This document shows positions 8,773 through 17,194 of a stretch of 32,796 nucleotides of DNA, piece by piece (position 1 is the first letter of the stretch; each line of letters starts with the position of its first letter). The position numbers and the translations under genes are program-made. The notes beneath the pieces were generated by a model. That model was not told the DNA's origin. It saw only the letters and a list, made by a program, of their open reading frames with translations, and searched no databases. Source of the DNA: Streptomyces sp. MMG1533 (GTDB taxonomy: Bacteria > Actinomycetota > Actinomycetes > Streptomycetales > Streptomycetaceae); assembly GCF_001279775.1 (NCBI RefSeq), contig NZ_LGDG01000252.1, positions 1 through 32,796 on the forward strand, given 5' to 3'.

Positions 8773-8815
8773 GTGGCCGGGAGCTGCCGCACAGGGGACG
8801 GCAGCTCCCGGCCAC
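8773..8815 (+). terminator. 17-bp stem-loop between flotillin and ATPase genes
   Basis: Arms 8773-8789 and 8799-8815 pair perfectly over 17 bp around a 9-nt loop, starting 13 nt after the flotillin stop and ending 27 nt before the ATPase ATG. No T-run follows. It may partly terminate or process the operon mRNA so that the ATPase is made in lower amount. Short GGCCGGT repeats (8760-8779) overlap its left arm. Confidence 0.75.
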
Positions 8816-8842
8816 GCTTCCTGACTCTCCGAGAGGGATCCC

Positions 8843-11800
8843 ATGACCACCGGCCTGGACACCGGCACGTACGAAGTGCTGCGCGACCGCCTGGCCGTGC
8901 AGGCCGCCGAGCTCGCCCGCCGCGCCGAGGCACTCAACGCCCGCCGCACCGAGGAGTTCGGTTCCACCCGGCTGGACCTCGTCGGCACCGAGCGGCTGCG
9001 CACCGAGCACACCTGCGTGCCCCGCGACATCGTCTCCGTCGGCGACGTCCTGCTCTTCGGCCACAACGTCTTCCTCGGCCTCAAGCCCGAGACGGCCGTC
9101 GGCGACGTCCTCGCACTGCACGACCGCGATCTGAACCGGCTTCCCGACGACGCCGTGCCCGGACTGCTCGACGATCCTGCCTTCGTCCGCGAGTTCGCCG
9201 CCCTCTACCGCTACTACCGCCAGGCCCACCTTCTGCAACTCCGCAGGATCGACGGCAAGCTGCTCGCCGTGTTCCAGACCGGCGAGAAGGCCGGCGACAT
9301 CCGCGTCCTGCGCTGGGCGCCGGCCGAGGACGGACAGGCCACCTTCCTCGATGCGCGCGGCGACCGCGACCACGTCTTCCCGCCCTCCCACGACTTCGAG
9401 TGGATTCCGGCGACCCGTGAGGACCACGTCCTCGGCCGCCACCCGCACGTCTCCATCGAGGGCGAGGTCTTCGTCGAGACGCTCGCAGGGACGCTGACCG
9501 TCAAGGTCGAGGACAACACCGAGACCGGTGAGGGCATTTACGCCGAGCCCGTCGACGAGCCGCTGCAGTCCCTCGTCGACGCGGACATCGCGTACGCGCG
9601 TGTGGGCGCCCTGATCCTGTTGGACATCCTCCCTTACAAGGAGGAAGTCCGCCGCTACCTGGTCTTCAACACCCTCACCAGGACGGTTGTCCGCCTCGAC
9701 GGCATCGGCCGGGCCTGCCGCCGCCTGCCCGAGGACCAGGGCATCGTCTTCCCCGGCGGCTACTGCCTGGCCACCGGGGAGTACAAGACGTTCGACGGCA
9801 TCGACACAGGGGACCTGGAGTTCGAGCGCGCGGTCCGCTCCCCGAACGGCGAGGACGTCCTGTTCGCCTTCCACGCGCGGGTGGAGGGCCGCAGCCTGCT
9901 GCTGCCGTACAACATGATCCGCAAGGAGGTCGCGACCCCGCTCTCCTGCCACGGCTGGGCGCTCTTCGACGACGGCTCCCTCGTCGTGTTGCGCGCCGAC
10001 AGTGACGAGCCGCAGCGCGTGCACCCCGTTCAGCTGTGGAACTCCCCGTACGTCTCCGACACCCACGCCGCCGCCCAGCCCGTCGGCGCCGGCCCGCTGG
10101 CCCGCGTCGGCAACGCCGACCTCGTGCGCGGCATCTCCGACTGTCTGTCCATCACGCGCGCCGTGGCCGAGACGACCTCGACGAGCGAGGTGTACGACGC
10201 GCTGGCGGCCGCATGCGTCCGGGCCGCCGACTCCTACCACTGGCTGGGCGACCCCGAACTCGGTGACCTGCACGAACCGCTCATGCAGGTGCGGGCCACC
10301 GCCGAGCGGGTGCTGGCCGAGTTCGAGACCGTCCAGGCCCTCACCCGCCAGGCCGCCCACGCACTCACCGAGGCAGCTGCCCAGGTGGCCGCGGTCGTAC
10401 GGCGCCTGCGCGGCGAGGCCCCGCGCAGCGCCGCCGCCTGGGTGGCCGGACTGACCGAACTCCGGCACGCCCAGGGCCACCTGCTCACCCTCAAGGACCT
10501 GCGGTACGCGGACACAGCCCGCATCGACGAGCTCGCCGCGGACGTCGAGGCCGACCTCGCCACCTTCGGTCAGCGGGCGGTCACCCACCTCGCCCGCGAG
10601 GACGCCTTCACCGAGTACCGGACCGACATCGAGCAACTCGTCGCGGACGGCGACGCGATCGCCACCGTCGCCGAGGCCGCGCCCCTCGCCGTCCGCCTCG
10701 ACGAACTCGCCGACGGGCTGCGCACGGTGACCGAGGTCGTCGCCGGACTCGACATCGGCGACGCCACCGTCCGCACCGCCATCCTGGAGCGCATCGCCGA
10801 GGTCCTCGGCGGCGTCAACCGTGCCCGCGCCACCCTCGACGGCCGCCGCCGAGCACTCCTCGACCGCGAGGGCCGCGCCGAGTTCGCCGCCGAGTTCACC
10901 CTGCTCGGCCAGGCGGTCACCGGCGCCCTCGCGGCCGCCGACAGCCCGGACGCGTGCGACGCTCAACTCGGGCGCATACTTGTTCAGTTGGAGAACCTGG
11001 AGTCCCGGTTCGCGGAGTTCGACGACTTCCTCGGCGAGCTCGCGGACAAGCGCGACGAGATCCACGAGGCGTTCTCCGCCCGCAAGCAGACCCTCGTCGA
11101 CGCCCGCGTCCGCCGCGCCGAGCGCCTCGCCGAATCGGCGACCCGGGTCCTGCAGACGGTCGCCCGACGTGCCGCCACGCTCGCCGACACGGACGCCGTC
11201 GCCACGTACTTCACCTCCGATCCGTTGCCCGCCAAGGTCCGCCGCATCGCCGACGACCTGCGCGAACTCGGCGACCAGGTAAGGGCGGAGGAACTGGACG
11301 GCCGCCTCAAGTCCGCCCGCCAGGAGGCCCTGCGCGCGCTGCGCGACCGCACCGACCTGTACACCGACGACGGCCGCACCATCCGCCTCGGCACCCACCG
11401 GTTCGCCGTCAACACCCAGCCCCTGGACCTCGCCCTGGTCCCGCACGGCGACACCCTCGCCTTCGCACTCACCGGCACCGACTACCGCTCCCCGGTCACG
11501 GACCCCGACTTCGCCGACACCCGTCCCTATTGGCACCGCCCGCTGCCCTCGGAGTCGCCCGAGGTCTACCGTGCCGAACACCTCGCCGCCCGCCTGCTGG
11601 ACGAACACGGCCCGGCGGCCCTGGCCGAGGCCGACCTGGCCGCGCTCGTGAGGCAGGCCGCGGAGACGGCGTACGACGAGGGCTACGAGCGCGGCGTCCA
11701 CGACCACGACGCGGCCGCCATCCTCGGCGCACTCCTGCGCCTGTACGACACGGCGGGCCTGCTGCGCCACGAGCCCGCCGTCCGCGCCACCGCCCAGGTG

Positions 11801-13657
11801 TTCTGGGCACACGGAACGACAGCCGAGGAGCGCGAGAACTGGACCCGGCGTGCGCTGTCCATGGCCCGGGCGAGGGACACCTTCGGCCTGGCGCCCGCAA
11901 TCCTCGACCTGCAACGGGAGCTGGGGGAGGCGATCGGCGGACAAGGTGCCGCCGAGTACCTCTTCGAGGAGCTCACCACCGGCCCCGACGGCTTCGTCAT
12001 CGCCGCCGGCACCCGCACGCTGCTCGACAAGTTCCGCCGTACGGTGGGAACTTCGGCGTACGACGACGACCTCGCCGCTCTCTGCGACCTGGCTGCCCGC
12101 AAGCAACTCGTCGAGGTGTGGCTGACGTCGTACACCTCCGCCACCGGCACCGACATCACCCCCGGCGACCTGGCCGAGGCGGTGGCGGCCGAGCTCTGCC
12201 CGGACCTGGTCCGCCACGAGTCCGACGCGCCGCTGACCGAGAGGGTCGAGGGGCTGCTCGGCAGCCATCCGCGCCTCAGCGGCCGTACGCTCACGATCCG
12301 CGTCGACGAACTCCTGGCCCGCACAAGGGCGTTCCGCGCCCACGAAGTCCCGGCTCACCGTGCCTATCAGCGTCGCCGTACGGCGTTGACGGCCGCCGAG
12401 CGCACACGCGTCCGCCTGGACGAGTACCGGCCGCGCGTGATGTCGGCGTTCGTCCGCAGCAGGCTCATCGACGAGGTGTATCTCCCCCTGGTCGGCGACA
12501 GCCTCGCCAAGCAGCTCGGCACCACGGGCGAGACGAAACGCACCGACACCGGCGGCCTGCTCCTGCTCATCTCCCCGCCCGGTTACGGCAAGACGACCCT
12601 CATGGAGTACGTCGCCGACCGCCTCGGCCTGATCCTGGTGAAGGTCAACGGCCCCGCACTCGGCCACGCCGCCACCTCACTCGACCCGGCCGAGGCCCCG
12701 AACGCGACCGCCCGTCAGGAGATCGAGAGGATCAACTTCGCGCTGGAGGCGGGCAACAACACCCTCCTGTACCTGGACGACATCCAGCACACCTCGCCCG
12801 AACTGCTGCAGAGGTTCATCCCGCTGTGTGACGCCACCCGCCGCATGGAGGGCGTACGGGACGGTGAACCACGAACGTACGACCTGCGCGGCAAGAGGTT
12901 CGCGGTCTGCATGGCGGGCAACCCGTACACCGAGTCCGGCAGCCCCTTCCGCGTGCCCGACATGCTCGCCAACCGCGCCGACGTGTGGAACCTCGGCGAC
13001 GTCCTGACCGGGAAGGAACACGCCTTCGCGCTCAGCTTCGTCGAGAACGCCCTCACCGCCAACCCGGTCCTCGCCCCGCTCGCCGGTCGCGACCGCACCG
13101 ACCTGGAGCTGCTGCTCCGCCTGGCCGAGGACGGCTCGACGGCCCGCGCCGACCGGCCGGCCCACCCGTACGCGCCCGCCGAGCTGGAGCGCATCCTGGC
13201 CGTACTGCGCCACCTGCTGGCGGCACGCGAAACAGTCCTGGCGGTGAACGCCGCCTACATCGCCTCGGCCGCCCAGTCCGACGCCACCCGCTGCGAGCCG
13301 CCCTTCCGACTCCAGGGCTCCTACCGCAACATGAACAAGATCGCTCAGCGCATCCAGCCGGTCATGAACGACACCGAACTGACCGCGCTGATCGACGACC
13401 ACTACACGGCCGAGGCCCAGACCCTCACCACCGGCGCCGAGTCCAACCTGCTGAAACTGGCCGAGCTGCGCGGCACGCTGACCGACGAACAGGCAGCCCG
13501 CTGGGCCGAGTTGAAGGCAGCGTACGTGCGCACCCAGACGCTGGGCGGACCGGACGACGATCCCCTCGTCCGCGCCGTGGCCACCCTCGGGTTGCTCGCC
13601 GACCGGATCGGCGCCGTGGAGACGGCGATCAACCGCGCGGCCGGCCCCGCCACCTGA
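8843..13657 (+). CDS. giant AAA+ ATPase, DUF3686 'DNA repair ATPase' type
   Basis: A 1604-aa cytoplasmic protein; the ATG follows GAGAGGGA at a suitable distance. Residues ~1-600 match my memory of the DUF3686 family (ETGEGIYAEPVDEPLQSL, FPGGYCLATGEYKTFDG). A helical, charged middle follows (about 430-850). A C-terminal AAA+ module (about 1210-1420) has Walker A SPPGYGKTT (K1250), Walker B LLYLDDIQ (D1312/D1313) and a sensor-1-like Asn in MAGNPYTESG (N1360). A ~180-residue helical tail ends the protein. The family is annotated 'ATPase involved in DNA repair', but I know of no direct proof of that role. The ATPase lies 83 bp downstream of the flotillin, same strand. The AAA+ part resembles MoxR-like remodelling ATPases, so remodelling of a membrane or DNA-bound target is plausible. 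The very long open frame on the opposite strand is a codon-bias shadow. Confidence 0.88.
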   Translation: MTTGLDTGTYEVLRDRLAVQAAELARRAEALNARRTEEFGSTRLDLVGTERLRTEHTCVPRDIVSVGDVLLFGHNVFLGLKPETAVGDVLALHDRDLNRLPDDAVPGLLDDPAFVREFAALYRYYRQAHLLQLRRIDGKLLAVFQTGEKAGDIRVLRWAPAEDGQATFLDARGDRDHVFPPSHDFEWIPATREDHVLGRHPHVSIEGEVFVETLAGTLTVKVEDNTETGEGIYAEPVDEPLQSLVDADIAYARVGALILLDILPYKEEVRRYLVFNTLTRTVVRLDGIGRACRRLPEDQGIVFPGGYCLATGEYKTFDGIDTGDLEFERAVRSPNGEDVLFAFHARVEGRSLLLPYNMIRKEVATPLSCHGWALFDDGSLVVLRADSDEPQRVHPVQLWNSPYVSDTHAAAQPVGAGPLARVGNADLVRGISDCLSITRAVAETTSTSEVYDALAAACVRAADSYHWLGDPELGDLHEPLMQVRATAERVLAEFETVQALTRQAAHALTEAAAQVAAVVRRLRGEAPRSAAAWVAGLTELRHAQGHLLTLKDLRYADTARIDELAADVEADLATFGQRAVTHLAREDAFTEYRTDIEQLVADGDAIATVAEAAPLAVRLDELADGLRTVTEVVAGLDIGDATVRTAILERIAEVLGGVNRARATLDGRRRALLDREGRAEFAAEFTLLGQAVTGALAAADSPDACDAQLGRILVQLENLESRFAEFDDFLGELADKRDEIHEAFSARKQTLVDARVRRAERLAESATRVLQTVARRAATLADTDAVATYFTSDPLPAKVRRIADDLRELGDQVRAEELDGRLKSARQEALRALRDRTDLYTDDGRTIRLGTHRFAVNTQPLDLALVPHGDTLAFALTGTDYRSPVTDPDFADTRPYWHRPLPSESPEVYRAEHLAARLLDEHGPAALAEADLAALVRQAAETAYDEGYERGVHDHDAAAILGALLRLYDTAGLLRHEPAVRATAQVFWAHGTTAEERENWTRRALSMARARDTFGLAPAILDLQRELGEAIGGQGAAEYLFEELTTGPDGFVIAAGTRTLLDKFRRTVGTSAYDDDLAALCDLAARKQLVEVWLTSYTSATGTDITPGDLAEAVAAELCPDLVRHESDAPLTERVEGLLGSHPRLSGRTLTIRVDELLARTRAFRAHEVPAHRAYQRRRTALTAAERTRVRLDEYRPRVMSAFVRSRLIDEVYLPLVGDSLAKQLGTTGETKRTDTGGLLLLISPPGYGKTTLMEYVADRLGLILVKVNGPALGHAATSLDPAEAPNATARQEIERINFALEAGNNTLLYLDDIQHTSPELLQRFIPLCDATRRMEGVRDGEPRTYDLRGKRFAVCMAGNPYTESGSPFRVPDMLANRADVWNLGDVLTGKEHAFALSFVENALTANPVLAPLAGRDRTDLELLLRLAEDGSTARADRPAHPYAPAELERILAVLRHLLAARETVLAVNAAYIASAAQSDATRCEPPFRLQGSYRNMNKIAQRIQPVMNDTELTALIDDHYTAEAQTLTTGAESNLLKLAELRGTLTDEQAARWAELKAAYVRTQTLGGPDDDPLVRAVATLGLLADRIGAVETAINRAAGPAT

Positions 13658-13664
13658 TCGCCAA

Positions 13665-13942
13665 CCCCGATCGCGGTGTACGAACAGGCCGTCGGCGCCG
13701 GCGACGGCGTAGGTGGTGAGGGTGTGGACGTCGTCCTGGCCCAGGTCGGGAACAGGGTCTTGAACGCCATCACGGTGACCAGCTCCAGCGGTGTGCCGGT
13801 CTCCTCGCCGGGCAGGTCGACGGCCGTCAGCCAGGTCGAGTCTGTGTTCGATGACCGCGGCGACGAGGATGCGCTGGCGCGACTCCACCCCGTTCGCACG
13901 CTGCCCAAACCCCGCGGCCCCCGGCCGGGTTCGCCCCGGCAT
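13665..13942 (-). pseudogene. TetR-family regulator remnant, helix-turn-helix deleted
   Basis: On the minus strand MPGRTRPGAAGFGQRANGVESRQRIL is a typical TetR N-terminus, but it runs straight into VAAVIEH. In intact TetR proteins that stretch follows the DNA-binding helices, so roughly 30-45 residues including the recognition helix are missing. The frame then shifts: STWLTAVDLPGEETGTPLEL and VMAFKTLFPTW are in a second frame, and DDVHTLTTYAVAGADGLFVHRD returns to the first. The C-terminal helices expected after LFVHRD are absent, replaced by the end of the convergent ATPase gene. No ribosome binding site is evident. The parts read as one ligand-binding domain when spliced. Confidence 0.6.
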
Positions 13943-14087
13943 CACACCTGATGACCGGCGCAGCCCAGTGAGGACACCATGACCATCCAGACCGAACTTC
14001 CAACCCGCACACGACCAGGTACCCCGGCTGCGGGACGCCGTGCGTGGCCTGGGGGCAGAGGACAGGATGCTGTGCGTCTCCTCCGGG

Positions 14088-15386
14088 TCAGGCGAGCGTG
14101 AAGTAGCGCAGCCACACGTACAGCGCCGACAGCGCCACCGTGACGACCGTGACGACCAGGCCGTACTTGGTGAACTGCCAGAAGGAGATGGGCTGCCGGT
14201 TGCGCTCGGCGATACCGAGTACGACGACGTTGGCGCTCGCGCCGATTGCCGTCGCGTTGCCGCCGAGGTCCGCGCCGATGGCCAGGGCCCACCACATGAC
14301 GTGGTGGGCCGAGCCGCCCATCGACTGCACGAGGTCGGCGGTGATCGGGGCCATGGTGGCGACGTAGGGGATGTTGTCCACGATGCCGGACAGCACGGCC
14401 GAGGCGCTGAGCAGCAGCATGGAGCCGCCTAGTTCGTTGTCGCCGATGGCGTCGGCGAGGGACTCGGAGATCTCGCCGATCACGCCGGTTTCGATCAAGC
14501 CGCCGATCATGATGAACAGCCCGGCGAAGAAGGCGAGGGTGGGCCACTCGACCTCACGGAGGACCTCGCCGGTCTCCACGGTGGAGAGCGCGATGAGCAG
14601 GCCGGCGCCGAGCAGGGCGACGACGCTGGGTGCGTAGTGCAGGACTGGGTGGAGCACGAAGCCGACGACGACGAGAGTGAGCACCACGAGCCCCTGGACG
14701 AGCAGCTTGGGATCCTTGATGGCCTCCTTCTCCTCCAGCGCCATGACTTCTTCGGCGCGTGTCTCGTCGTAGACGAACGCCTTGTGGAACAGGAAGCGGC
14801 ACAGGGCGACGAGCACCACGACCAGGAACACGGACAGTGGGGCCAGGTGGACCAGGAAGTCGTTGAAGGTCAGGCCCGCCCGGCTGGCGATGATGATGTT
14901 CGGCGGGTCGCCGACCAGGGTGGCCATACCGCCGATGTTCGACGCGAACACCTCGGCGATCAGGAACGGGGCGGCGGGCAGCCTGAGGCGCTCGCAGACC
15001 AGCAGGGTGACCGGGGCGATCAGCAGGACCGTGGTGACGTTGTCGAGCAGCGCGGAGGCCGCGGCGGTGATCACGACGAGCATGACCATGACCCGGAAGG
15101 GCTTGGCACGTGCCCGTTTGACGGACCAGATGGCCAGATATTCGAACATGCCGGTTTTCTTGAGCACGCCGACGATCATCATCATGCCCATGAGCAGGAA
15201 GATGACGTTCCAGTCGACGCCGCTGTGCTCGGAGTAGAAGGCCGACTCGTCATCGGTCGCCCCGATCGCCAGCATCAGCGCGGCGCCGCCCAGGGCTGCG
15301 CCCACGCGGTGGATCTTCTCGCTGATGATCAGGCTGTACGTGGCGAGGAAGACGATGATCGCCGCCCAGCTCTGCCAGTCGTTCAC
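14088..15386 (-). CDS. ArsB/NhaD-family ion permease (SLC13-like)
   Basis: A 432-aa integral membrane transporter with about 11 hydrophobic segments. DNVTTVLLIAPVTLLVCERL and ASNIGGMATLVGDPPNIII are diagnostic of the ion-transporter superfamily that includes ArsB arsenite pumps and NhaD Na+/H+ antiporters. The second inverted half has GIVDNIPYVATMAPIT and GADLGGNATAIGASANV. Sequence alone does not separate Na+/H+ antiport from anion transport; a CPA1 antiporter in the same operon favours cation/proton exchange. I set the start at the GTG of VNDWQSWAAIIVF, where GGAGG lies just upstream; the longer frame is Arg/Pro-rich out-of-frame sequence. The gap to the upstream 58-aa gene is 37 bp. Confidence 0.85.
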   Translation of the reverse strand: MNDWQSWAAIIVFLATYSLIISEKIHRVGAALGGAALMLAIGATDDESAFYSEHSGVDWNVIFLLMGMMMIVGVLKKTGMFEYLAIWSVKRARAKPFRVMVMLVVITAAASALLDNVTTVLLIAPVTLLVCERLRLPAAPFLIAEVFASNIGGMATLVGDPPNIIIASRAGLTFNDFLVHLAPLSVFLVVVLVALCRFLFHKAFVYDETRAEEVMALEEKEAIKDPKLLVQGLVVLTLVVVGFVLHPVLHYAPSVVALLGAGLLIALSTVETGEVLREVEWPTLAFFAGLFIMIGGLIETGVIGEISESLADAIGDNELGGSMLLLSASAVLSGIVDNIPYVATMAPITADLVQSMGGSAHHVMWWALAIGADLGGNATAIGASANVVVLGIAERNRQPISFWQFTKYGLVVTVVTVALSALYVWLRYFTLA

Positions 15387-15423
15387 GATCCTCCGATGAG
15401 TCGTTCCAGCAGGCGGGCGGCGA

Positions 15424-15600
15424 TCACCGCGCCCGCTCCAGCGCGTAGTCGGGTACGCGGTACGAGCCGTACGGCTGCCCGACGCGGTCGGCGGCCGGCG
15501 GCGCGGGCAGCTTCTGCTCGGTCGGCAGCCGGGCTGCGTCGGTGGTGTCTTCGTCGGTGCACACGGACGGGTACGGCTCGGCGAGTTCAGGTGCCGACAT
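15424..15600 (-). CDS. 58-aa small protein translationally coupled to the CPA1 antiporter gene
   Basis: The ATG (15600-15598) has AAGGAG 7 nt upstream and overlaps the last 14 bp of the antiporter gene in another frame, a classic coupling arrangement. The product begins MSAPELAEPYPSVCTDEDTT and ends GSYRVPDYALERAR. It is acidic at the N-terminus and Pro/Ala-rich in the middle, with no membrane span or signal peptide. I do not recognise the family. Position between two transporter genes suggests a soluble accessory or regulatory peptide, but that is inference. Codon third positions are strongly G/C, supporting real coding. Confidence 0.65.
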   Translation of the reverse strand: MSAPELAEPYPSVCTDEDTTDAARLPTEQKLPAPPAADRVGQPYGSYRVPDYALERAR

Positions 15601-16822
15601 GGTCGGTCTCCTTGACAGCGCGGGGTGCCGGGATTCTGCCGGGCGGGCCGGCGAGGTCCTCGACGTGGAAGAGGCGGGCGATCGGCACGTCGGTGGAGCT
15701 GTGCGCCACGATCGAGAAGGCGATGCACACGGCGATCAGCGTGAATGCCCCCTCGCCCTGCGGGATCCCGGCCTGCAGCACCAGAAGTCCGTACACCACG
15801 GAGGCGAAGCCCTTCGGTCCGAACCAGGCCGCCACCAGCTTCTCCTGCCGGGTGAAGCTGGTGCCGAGCAGGGAGAGCAGCAGCGAGGCCGGGCGGATCA
15901 GCACGATCGCGAGGACGACCGCCACGTAGCCGCCGAAGGACAGGTCACCGAAAAGCTGCGGCGTCAGCAGCGCGCCGAACACCAGCAGGGCTGCGAACTT
16001 GGCCAGCTCCGCCAGCGCCTCCCCGAGCGGCTCGAACGCCTCCTGCGCCTGCGGCGAGCGGGCCGTCAGGACCGCGCCTGCGGAGAACGCGGCGAGGTAG
16101 GGGTTGGCGTGTGTGAGGTGGCAAGTGGCGTACAGGATCACGCCGACGCCCAGCGGCAGCAGCGGCTGCAGTTTGGGCTCGGCGCCCAGGTGCCGGAACC
16201 GTACGAGCTCGATCACCACGAACGGGAGCATGACGCCGAACACGAGGCCGAGAACCAGTTCCAGTGCGATCTTCCCGAGGTCGGCCTCGGCGTGCCCGGA
16301 CGTCGGTCCGGCGGCGGTGATCAGGATGAGGACGACGGGCAGGGCGAGCCCGTCGTTGATGCCGCTCTCCACGTTCAGCAACTGCCGTAGCTTCGCCGGG
16401 ACTTCCTTGCGTCCGACGATGGCCGAGGCGAACACCGGGTCAGTGGGCGCGAGCACGGCACCGACGAGGAGGGACGTCGTCCAGTCCAGCCCCACCAGGT
16501 AGTGCGTGATCAACGCCATGCCGAGGAACGCCAGCGGCATGCCGAGCCCGAGCGCGCGGGCCGGGGTGCGCCAGTTCGCGCGCAGCTTCGGGAAGGAGAC
16601 GTGCATGCCGTCGGTGAACAGCACCGCGAACAGCGCCAGGTCGGCGGTGACGGACACGATCTCGCTGTCCGGTGTGATGTGGATCAGATCGAGGAAGCCG
16701 TCACTGACGAGTACGCCGCCGACCAGGAAGAGGAGGGACGTAGACAATACGGTCCGGGCGGCCAGACCTGACAGCAGCACCGCGACGAGCAGTGCCACCC
16801 CGAAGACCATGACGAGCACCAT
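15587..16822 (-). CDS. cation:proton antiporter, CPA1 (NhaP-like)
   Basis: A 411-aa membrane protein with about 12 hydrophobic spans. The CPA1 signature residues are present: GAVLAPTDPVFASAIVG (the TDP motif) followed by LLNVESGINDGLALPVV (the ND motif), which line the ion-binding core. This family exchanges Na+ or K+ for H+ across the cytoplasmic membrane for pH and salt homeostasis. No soluble TrkA/RCK domain follows; the protein ends with a ~30-residue polar tail. The ATG at 16822 has only a weak GGGG upstream, and a second ATG four codons later is possible. It is the first gene of an apparent operon with the 58-aa protein and the ArsB/NhaD permease. Confidence 0.88.
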   Translation of the reverse strand: MVLVMVFGVALLVAVLLSGLAARTVLSTSLLFLVGGVLVSDGFLDLIHITPDSEIVSVTADLALFAVLFTDGMHVSFPKLRANWRTPARALGLGMPLAFLGMALITHYLVGLDWTTSLLVGAVLAPTDPVFASAIVGRKEVPAKLRQLLNVESGINDGLALPVVLILITAAGPTSGHAEADLGKIALELVLGLVFGVMLPFVVIELVRFRHLGAEPKLQPLLPLGVGVILYATCHLTHANPYLAAFSAGAVLTARSPQAQEAFEPLGEALAELAKFAALLVFGALLTPQLFGDLSFGGYVAVVLAIVLIRPASLLLSLLGTSFTRQEKLVAAWFGPKGFASVVYGLLVLQAGIPQGEGAFTLIAVCIAFSIVAHSSTDVPIARLFHVEDLAGPPGRIPAPRAVKETDHVGT

Positions 16823-17190
16823 GACCTGAGCCCCGATCTGCGAAGAGAGTTGTCCTCAAACCGCCGACCAGGCTTCCCGGCACACCGCGAGGAACCCTAC
16901 ACGTTCTTTACGCGGCGTTGGCAGGTCCTTGGCGCGCACATTGACGGGCAGAACCTTGCCGGTTTCCGGCAGGAACACTTCTCGCCCGGGTCGGCCTCCA
17001 GGGCCTCCGGTCCTGCATCGATCAACCGTGCCGGGTGCCGACCCGGCCGCGCGCGGGCCGGCGGGGCCGGGGGCAAGGCCGACGTGCCCTGTTCCGCGGC
17101 TCGCTCGTGACGACCGAAAACCTGTGTGTCGTTCGGTCACCGGTCGCGTCGAGGCAGGCCGCCCGCCCCGTCGTCGTCCGAGACCGTTTC
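16823..17190. other. 368-bp stretch without recognisable gene
   Basis: This stretch lies between the CPA1 antiporter start and the antiporter remnant. The minus-strand open frame crossing it (GREVFLPETGKVLPVNVRAKDLP...) matches no family I know. It contains a small TGCCGG-TTT-CCGGCA inverted repeat near 16960. It should hold the promoter of the transporter operon; I could not pick out a convincing one. Confidence 0.5.
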
Positions 17191-17194
17191 GCGT

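Noticed and set aside
8294..12667. 1457-codon open frame on the minus strand
   Set aside because: Lies opposite the flotillin and AAA+ ATPase genes; composition is Gly/Val/Glu/Ala/Arg-rich with no domain motifs, a typical antisense shadow in GC-rich coding DNA.
13979..14101. 40-codon plus-strand ORF (MTIQTELPTR...) with GAGGA upstream
   Set aside because: Product becomes Arg/Gly-rich and runs into the convergent permease stop; may be a remnant N-terminus (a second frame reads DQVPRLRDAVRGL), but too weak to call.
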